Assembly: GCA_009861545.1 (NCBI GenBank)
Contig: VXME01000125.1
Location: 1 to 54,018 of the forward strand
Source: Acidobacteriota bacterium
GTDB lineage: Bacteria > Acidobacteriota > Vicinamibacteria > Vicinamibacterales > UBA8438
Direction: 5' to 3'
DNA: 54,018 bases
The position numbers were made by a program, and so were the translations under genes. A model generated the notes under the pieces. The model was not told where the DNA came from. It did not search any database and saw only the letters and a program-made list of their open reading frames with translations. This document shows positions 50,278 to 54,018 of this stretch, one piece after another. Within the stretch, counting starts at the first letter, position 1. Each line of letters begins with the position of its first letter.

Positions 50278-50918
50278 TTGGCCGGGGCAGGCGGCAGCGG
50301 GGTCGGGGTCTGCCGCTCGTAGGCGGCGTACGTGGACTCGACGGCGGTCCGGACATCCTCTACCCGAGCGCCGGACGCCCGCAGCCGCATCGCGTGACGC
50401 GCGACGTCGATGCACACGATGCAGGCCATTCCGTGGGTGTCCCACTCGCGCACGCTGCCGTCCGGATTGCGCGACTGCACGAAACAGTCCGAGTTGCGCT
50501 TGTGGCCGCGAGTCTCGCACCCGCAGTAGCACGGCACGTAGTCGAGCACGTCGGGATTCTGCGCGGCGAAGATGTACGCGTCCCGGATGTCCTGCGGCGA
50601 ACGGGGCACGAGATTCGACACCAGGGGCAGCGGCGGCAACGGCGCGTCGGCCGCCGGGATCGGCGTCGGCTCGCCCGCCGGCGGGGGAGCTGGACGCTCC
50701 GAGTTCGCGACGCTCTCGTCGCCGGTCTCGGACGCGGCGGAGGCCAGCTCGCCGTCCGGGGAGCCCGGGGTGTCGCTGCTCGACGGAAGCAGCACCAGCG
50801 CGGCCGCTACGGCCACTATCAGCAGACCGCCGATCAGGATCCAGGGAGGTCCGCCGCTTGCCGGCTCCGACTGCGGAACCGGCGCCTTCGACACACGTGA
50901 TCTCTTGCGCCCACCCAT
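50274..50918 (-). CDS. PCYCGC-motif membrane-anchored protein (214 aa)
   Basis: A basic start and one hydrophobic segment (about 25-45, ILIGGLLIVAVAAALVLL) anchor the protein. A Pro/Ala/Glu-rich linker follows. The conserved part begins at VPCYCGCETRGHKRNSDCF and continues to HGMACIVCIDVARHAM, with seven Cys in total. The PCYCGC family is found in Firmicutes and other bacteria; it may bind metal or heme, but its role is unknown. Three Cys-containing clusters suggest metal binding outside the cytoplasm. Confidence 0.8.
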   Translation of the reverse strand: MGGRKRSRVSKAPVPQSEPASGGPPWILIGGLLIVAVAAALVLLPSSSDTPGSPDGELASAASETGDESVANSERPAPPPAGEPTPIPAADAPLPPLPLVSNLVPRSPQDIRDAYIFAAQNPDVLDYVPCYCGCETRGHKRNSDCFVQSRNPDGSVREWDTHGMACIVCIDVARHAMRLRASGARVEDVRTAVESTYAAYERQTPTPLPPAPAN

Positions 50919-51005
50919 GCCTGATTCTAGGAGATTCGCGCCGCAGAACGCAACGCGGTTGCGTGCCGAGGTCGCGCGGGCACGCGGTGCGGCGGCCCGG
51001 GTCGA

Positions 51006-51455
51006 TCAGCGCGCGCCCAGCGCGAAGGTCATCGTCCCGTCGATGACGACGTCGTCGCCGACCCGCGCGAAGCCCTTCAAGCGACCCATCCGGCTCCGCA
51101 GCCGGACCACCTCGGCCTCGATCACGACCACGTCGCCCGGATGCACGGGCCGCAGGTAGCGGACGCGCTCGATGCCGGTGAAGAACGGCAGCTTCTGGCG
51201 GTTCTCGGACTTGGCGAGTATCAGTATGGCGCCGACCTGCGCTACCGCTTCGGTGAGAATCGTCGGCGGCAGGACCGGGGATCTACCGCGCCGGTCGGAG
51301 AGGTAGCGTTCGTTCAGGGATACGTTCTTGATGCCGACGATGCGCTTGTCGAGCTCGAACTCGGTGATGCGGTCGACCAGCAGAAAGGGATAGCGGTGCG
51401 GAAGGATGCGTTCAATCGCCGCGTTGTCGAGAGGAAGCGTCAGGCCCGTCGTCAC
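51006..51455 (-). CDS. FabZ-like hotdog protein lacking the catalytic His (149 aa)
   Basis: A GTG at 51455 is the likely start; no good ribosome site is seen. ILPHRYPFLLVDRITEFEL, GIKNVSLNERYLSD and VHPGDVVVIEAEVVRL are FabZ landmarks. In FabZ the loop NGHFPxxPxMPG carries the catalytic His, but here the loop reads SDRRGRSPVLPP, with Arg in its place; the catalytic Glu is kept (ILTEAVAQVGAI). It may be a non-dehydratase paralogue, for example in acyl-ACP binding or thioester handling, rather than the FabZ of fatty acid synthesis. Confidence 0.8.
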   Translation of the reverse strand: MTTGLTLPLDNAAIERILPHRYPFLLVDRITEFELDKRIVGIKNVSLNERYLSDRRGRSPVLPPTILTEAVAQVGAILILAKSENRQKLPFFTGIERVRYLRPVHPGDVVVIEAEVVRLRSRMGRLKGFARVGDDVVIDGTMTFALGAR

Positions 51456-51731
51456 GGGGGGAGTATATCGCCCGCCGCCCGTCCGCGGGAGGCACAGGCA
51501 GCGAAGAGGCCGCAACGGAGCGTCAGTGCCCAACGATACGGGATGCGGCGATGCCAGCGCCTGCCTGTGATGGTGCATCCCGCACGCTCCGTGCGGCCAC
51601 CCTCCACTCAATCAAGACCCGTGCCGGTTTCGCGATTCGGGGGAAACCCCGAGAATCCGGCCGTGCCCGTGCGGGGTGCATCGTTCGAGCGTCCTGTTTA
51701 GCGACCGGGGGTGACCTCTCGAAGGGTCGCT

Positions 51732-51823
51732 GGCCCGACAATCGTCGCCTGCGGCTCCGATTGCCGCCCAACCGGGCCTGACTAGAAGTCTACGCCGTTC
51801 TACGGCGCAGACTCCTAGCCCGA
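51732..51823. repeat. 92-bp dispersed hairpin repeat, copy B
   Basis: Matches 20996-21086. The last part forms a strong stem: CTAGAAGTCTACGCCG and CGGCGCAGACTCCTAG pair over 14 of 16 positions around TTCTA. It includes the stop codon of the GAF-protein gene, so the hairpin stands at the 3' end of that minus-strand transcript, where it could act as a terminator or RNA stabiliser. There is no T-run. Confidence 0.75.
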
Positions 51824-53008
51824 GGGGTCGGCGGCAACGAGGGTGGCCAGTTGCGCGGCGATGATGGTCGCCGTCGACTGCACGGCGTCGCTGGTCTCCC
51901 ACCCGTCGTTCACTTCCAGCGTCATGACCCCGGCGCGGTCCTCGGCAGAGGCGAGCGGGGCCACGAGCGCGCCGGGGGTGTCCGCGCCGCCCGAAACGAC
52001 CTGCAGGCGTTCGTCGCGGTAGGCGGCCGCCGCCGCGTTGTCGCTGTCGCAGGGTATCGTGCCCAGCCGCGCCAGCGCCGCCGCCGGATAGCCGTGGGCG
52101 ATGGCCGGCCGGAGCGCGTTGCCGGTCCCGTCGCGTACCCACACGATGACGCAGCTCGCGTTCAGCAGTTGCGCCGCCCGGGCGAGCAGGGGGGGCAATT
52201 CGGCCGCGTTCGCGGAGCGACCCAGATCCGTGCAGAGAGCCGCGGCAAGCCGCAGGTCCGGCGCGACGGAGGGGGACCGCGAAACGGATTCGGCCGCGGC
52301 TGGAGGTTCGCCTTGCCCGGGATCGAGGTCGAGGAACAGCCGTCCTTCCGGGGACGCCGGCTCCTGCACGCCCTCGGTTGCAGCATCCTTCGGCGCGTCG
52401 GGCGTCGCGGTCGGCCGCCCGGCCGGAAACGGGGAAACCAGGAGCGCGAACAGCACGCCGGCCCCCGCGGCCCCGCCGACCGCGACGAGTTGCAGTTGCC
52501 GCCGGCCGCTTGCCGCGGCGTCGACCGCCTCGCGCTCGATGCGTCGCGCGCGCTCGATCTCATCGGCGGCCGAGCGGCCCAGATCGGACCCGTCGGCAAA
52601 GATGAGATCCGACGCCATCAACTCCTGGCCCGCCGCCGCGTGGTCGCGAGCCCGCTCGTCCATGCGCAGCAGCGCTTCGATCAGGGAGGCCGCCTCGTCG
52701 AGGGCGGCGGCCGTGGCGGGCCGGGTGGACATCGAGGACAGGGTCGCCAGCTCGACCGCCAACTCCTCTATCCGCGCCGCGACGTCCGCGACCCAGTAGT
52801 CGCGGTCCTGGCCTGCGGCGACGTATGCCTGCTGGGCGGCGCGCAACTCGGCGAGCGACAGCCGGAGTCCCCACGCGCCGGCGTCGAAGGCGCGCCCCGC
52901 CTGCTGCGCCTCCGCGATCCGCTGGCCTGTGACAAAAGCGTAATAGCCTGCCGTGACGCTGACGCCGAGCACGGCGACGAGCGCCGCTCTGAGCCACATC
53001 CGGCGCAT
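51815..53008 (-). CDS. membrane GAF-domain protein (397 aa)
   Basis: The ATG at 53008 opens a hydrophobic anchor (MWLRAALVAVLGVSVTAGYY). A helical sensor-like region follows to about 175, then a second membrane helix (LVAVGGAAGAGVLFALLV). A variable linker leads to a GAF-like domain at about 270-395 (LARAAQLLNASCVIVWVRDG and GVMTLEVNDGW). There is no kinase, cyclase or HTH output domain, so it is an incomplete sensor or works with a partner. The longer upstream frame is antisense to the lipid kinase gene and rejected. Confidence 0.78.
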   Translation of the reverse strand: MRRMWLRAALVAVLGVSVTAGYYAFVTGQRIAEAQQAGRAFDAGAWGLRLSLAELRAAQQAYVAAGQDRDYWVADVAARIEELAVELATLSSMSTRPATAAALDEAASLIEALLRMDERARDHAAAGQELMASDLIFADGSDLGRSAADEIERARRIEREAVDAAASGRRQLQLVAVGGAAGAGVLFALLVSPFPAGRPTATPDAPKDAATEGVQEPASPEGRLFLDLDPGQGEPPAAAESVSRSPSVAPDLRLAAALCTDLGRSANAAELPPLLARAAQLLNASCVIVWVRDGTGNALRPAIAHGYPAAALARLGTIPCDSDNAAAAAYRDERLQVVSGGADTPGALVAPLASAEDRAGVMTLEVNDGWETSDAVQSTATIIAAQLATLVAADPSG

Positions 53009-53101
53009 CGGTGGACCTACTATAGCACCGGCCCCGGGCAAGCAGTCCGGGTTGCGCCCGGCGGCCAGGCGCCGCGATCGACCGATACAGTAACCGTCAC
53101 G

Positions 53102-54018
53102 ATGACCGCAGGCATCATCATCAACCCGGCGGCGGGACCGCGGCGCCGGCCGCCGGCCGACGTGGCGGTCCGCCGCGCGCAGGCGGCGCTGCGGACGTGC
53201 TCGGTGGATGGCGAGGTGCGCGTCACGGAGCAGCGCGGGAACGCGACGGCGCTGGCCCGTTCGATGATCGCCGGCGGCGCGCGGACGATCGTGGCCTGGG
53301 GAGGCGACGGCACCATCAACGAGGTGGCGGCCGAGGTGGCCGCGGCGGGGGCGACGCTGGGTGTGGTGCCCGGCGGGTCCGGCAACGGGTTCGCGCGCGG
53401 GCTGGGCCTCGAGGGCCGCGCCGAGGCCGCCCTCCGCACGGCGATCTCGGGTTCGGTACGCGTAATCGACACGGGGAGCATCGACGGGCGGTTGTTCGTC
53501 AACGTCGCCGGCATCGGCTTCGATGCGCACATGGCGGCCGTGTTCAACCGGCTGTCGACGCGGGGTGCGCCGGCGTACTTCCGGGCGGGTGTCCGCGAGT
53601 TGCGCTCCTACCGGGCGGCCACCTACACCGTCCGCACCCCGGACGAGACCTTCACCATGCCCGCTTTCCTGGTGGCGGTCGCGAATTGCCGCGAGTACGG
53701 CAACGGCGCGCTGATCGCGCCCCGCGCGCGTCCCGACGACGGCGTGCTGGAGCTGGTCTGCATCCCGGCCCGGCGGTTGCCCTGGCTGTTGTGCCAGTCG
53801 TTCCGGCTCTTCACGGGCACTATCGACCGGCTGCCGGGGATTCGCCGCGTCTCCGCGACGGCCATCGAGCTGGCTGCCGACCGACCGCTCGCGTTTCACG
53901 TGGACGGCGAGGTGCACGCCGGGGGACGCTGCCTGCACGTCCGCGTCGACCGGGGCTCGCTTCGCGTGCGCGTGCCGCGGGCTCCCGAGGCTGGGAGCCT
54001 AGGCCGCAGGAGTTTCGC
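53102..54018 (+). CDS. diacylglycerol/lipid kinase family protein, 3' end outside the window
   Basis: The ATG at 53102 gives GIIINPAAG, then the DAGK motif WGGDGTINEVA near 66-76 and GGSGNGFARGLGL near 97-109. FHVDGEVH near the end is the family signature. YegS/DgkB-type kinases phosphorylate diacylglycerol or related lipids at the membrane. The frame is open to the last base, so a few C-terminal residues may be missing; length already matches the family (about 300). It is divergent from the GAF-protein gene, 93 bases apart. Confidence 0.88.
   Translation, partial: MTAGIIINPAAGPRRRPPADVAVRRAQAALRTCSVDGEVRVTEQRGNATALARSMIAGGARTIVAWGGDGTINEVAAEVAAAGATLGVVPGGSGNGFARGLGLEGRAEAALRTAISGSVRVIDTGSIDGRLFVNVAGIGFDAHMAAVFNRLSTRGAPAYFRAGVRELRSYRAATYTVRTPDETFTMPAFLVAVANCREYGNGALIAPRARPDDGVLELVCIPARRLPWLLCQSFRLFTGTIDRLPGIRRVSATAIELAADRPLAFHVDGEVHAGGRCLHVRVDRGSLRVRVPRAPEAGSLGRRSF

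Noticed and set aside
53009-53938. Upstream extension of the GAF protein frame
   Set aside because: It is antisense to the lipid kinase gene; the ATG at 53008 followed by a membrane helix is a better start.
1-54018. tRNA, rRNA or CRISPR array
   Set aside because: No cloverleaf-like segment, rRNA core sequence or regularly spaced repeat was found while reading; GGTTCGAA-type matches lie in coding genes. A tRNA search program was not run.
1-54018. Transposase or integrase gene
   Set aside because: No DDE, HUH or tyrosine recombinase motif was found, although remnants and repeats suggest past mobility.

Overview
The window is a 54 kb GC-rich stretch of a bacterial chromosome or metagenomic contig. 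The gene content suggests an Acidobacteriota member, probably near the Vicinamibacteria. Signs of this are a decayed ADOP/MacB-type orphan permease, a carboxypeptidase-regulatory-like TonB receptor, several secreted quinoproteins and many PD40/Sel1 repeat proteins. This placement is an inference from gene families; no rRNA or tRNA gene was seen.

Region 1 (1-13.2 kb) looks like a defence island. It holds a DrmA/DruE-like SF2 helicase interrupted at the left edge, a two-gene unit with a tail-anchored protein, and a tightly coupled minus-strand operon encoding a DUF6361-like protein, a two-HKD phospholipase-D-fold protein and a 1074-residue SNF2-type helicase. The operon has two 4-bp ATGA overlaps. 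A zeta-like kinase toxin with an overlapping upstream partner follows. The operon is the best candidate for a little-described system.

Region 2 (13.2-21 kb) is rich in toxin-antitoxin genes, intact and broken: an orphan VapB-like start, a DUF4143 ATPase, a Schlafen/AlbA_2 protein, a Phd-VapC module whose toxin is cut and joined to RHH-antitoxin and MazF tails, a headless PIN remnant, a complete VapBC and a RES-Xre pair. pyrE and a TauE/SafE permease sit among them.

Region 3 (21-32.5 kb) carries an octaheme HAO-family cytochrome overlapping a multi-pass membrane protein, a thioredoxin-Sel1 fusion, a transport operon (DUF1330, NCS2 permease with a kinase-like tail, SLC13 permease), a TonB receptor with an internal deletion and a TolB-like propeller.

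Region 4 (32.6-50 kb) is a periplasmic quinoprotein region: a PQQ dehydrogenase fused to an HMA metal-binding domain, a PQQ dehydrogenase with an N-terminal cytochrome c domain, a second SLC13 permease, a Vgb-like propeller cytochrome, and an XoxF-type dehydrogenase followed by one gene that fuses XoxJ-like and XoxG-like parts. All three dehydrogenases keep an Asp-x-Asp pair where lanthanide enzymes have one. Two more TA modules (PIN and HicBA) interrupt it.

Region 5 (50-54 kb) has a PCYCGC-motif protein, a FabZ-like hotdog protein lacking the catalytic His, a membrane GAF protein and a diacylglycerol-kinase-type lipid kinase that runs off the right edge. Short dispersed repeats link distant parts: a 91/92-bp hairpin element at 21.0 and 51.7 kb, a 40-bp promoter-like element at 44.2 and 49.1 kb, and fragments of phd and DUF4143 genes.
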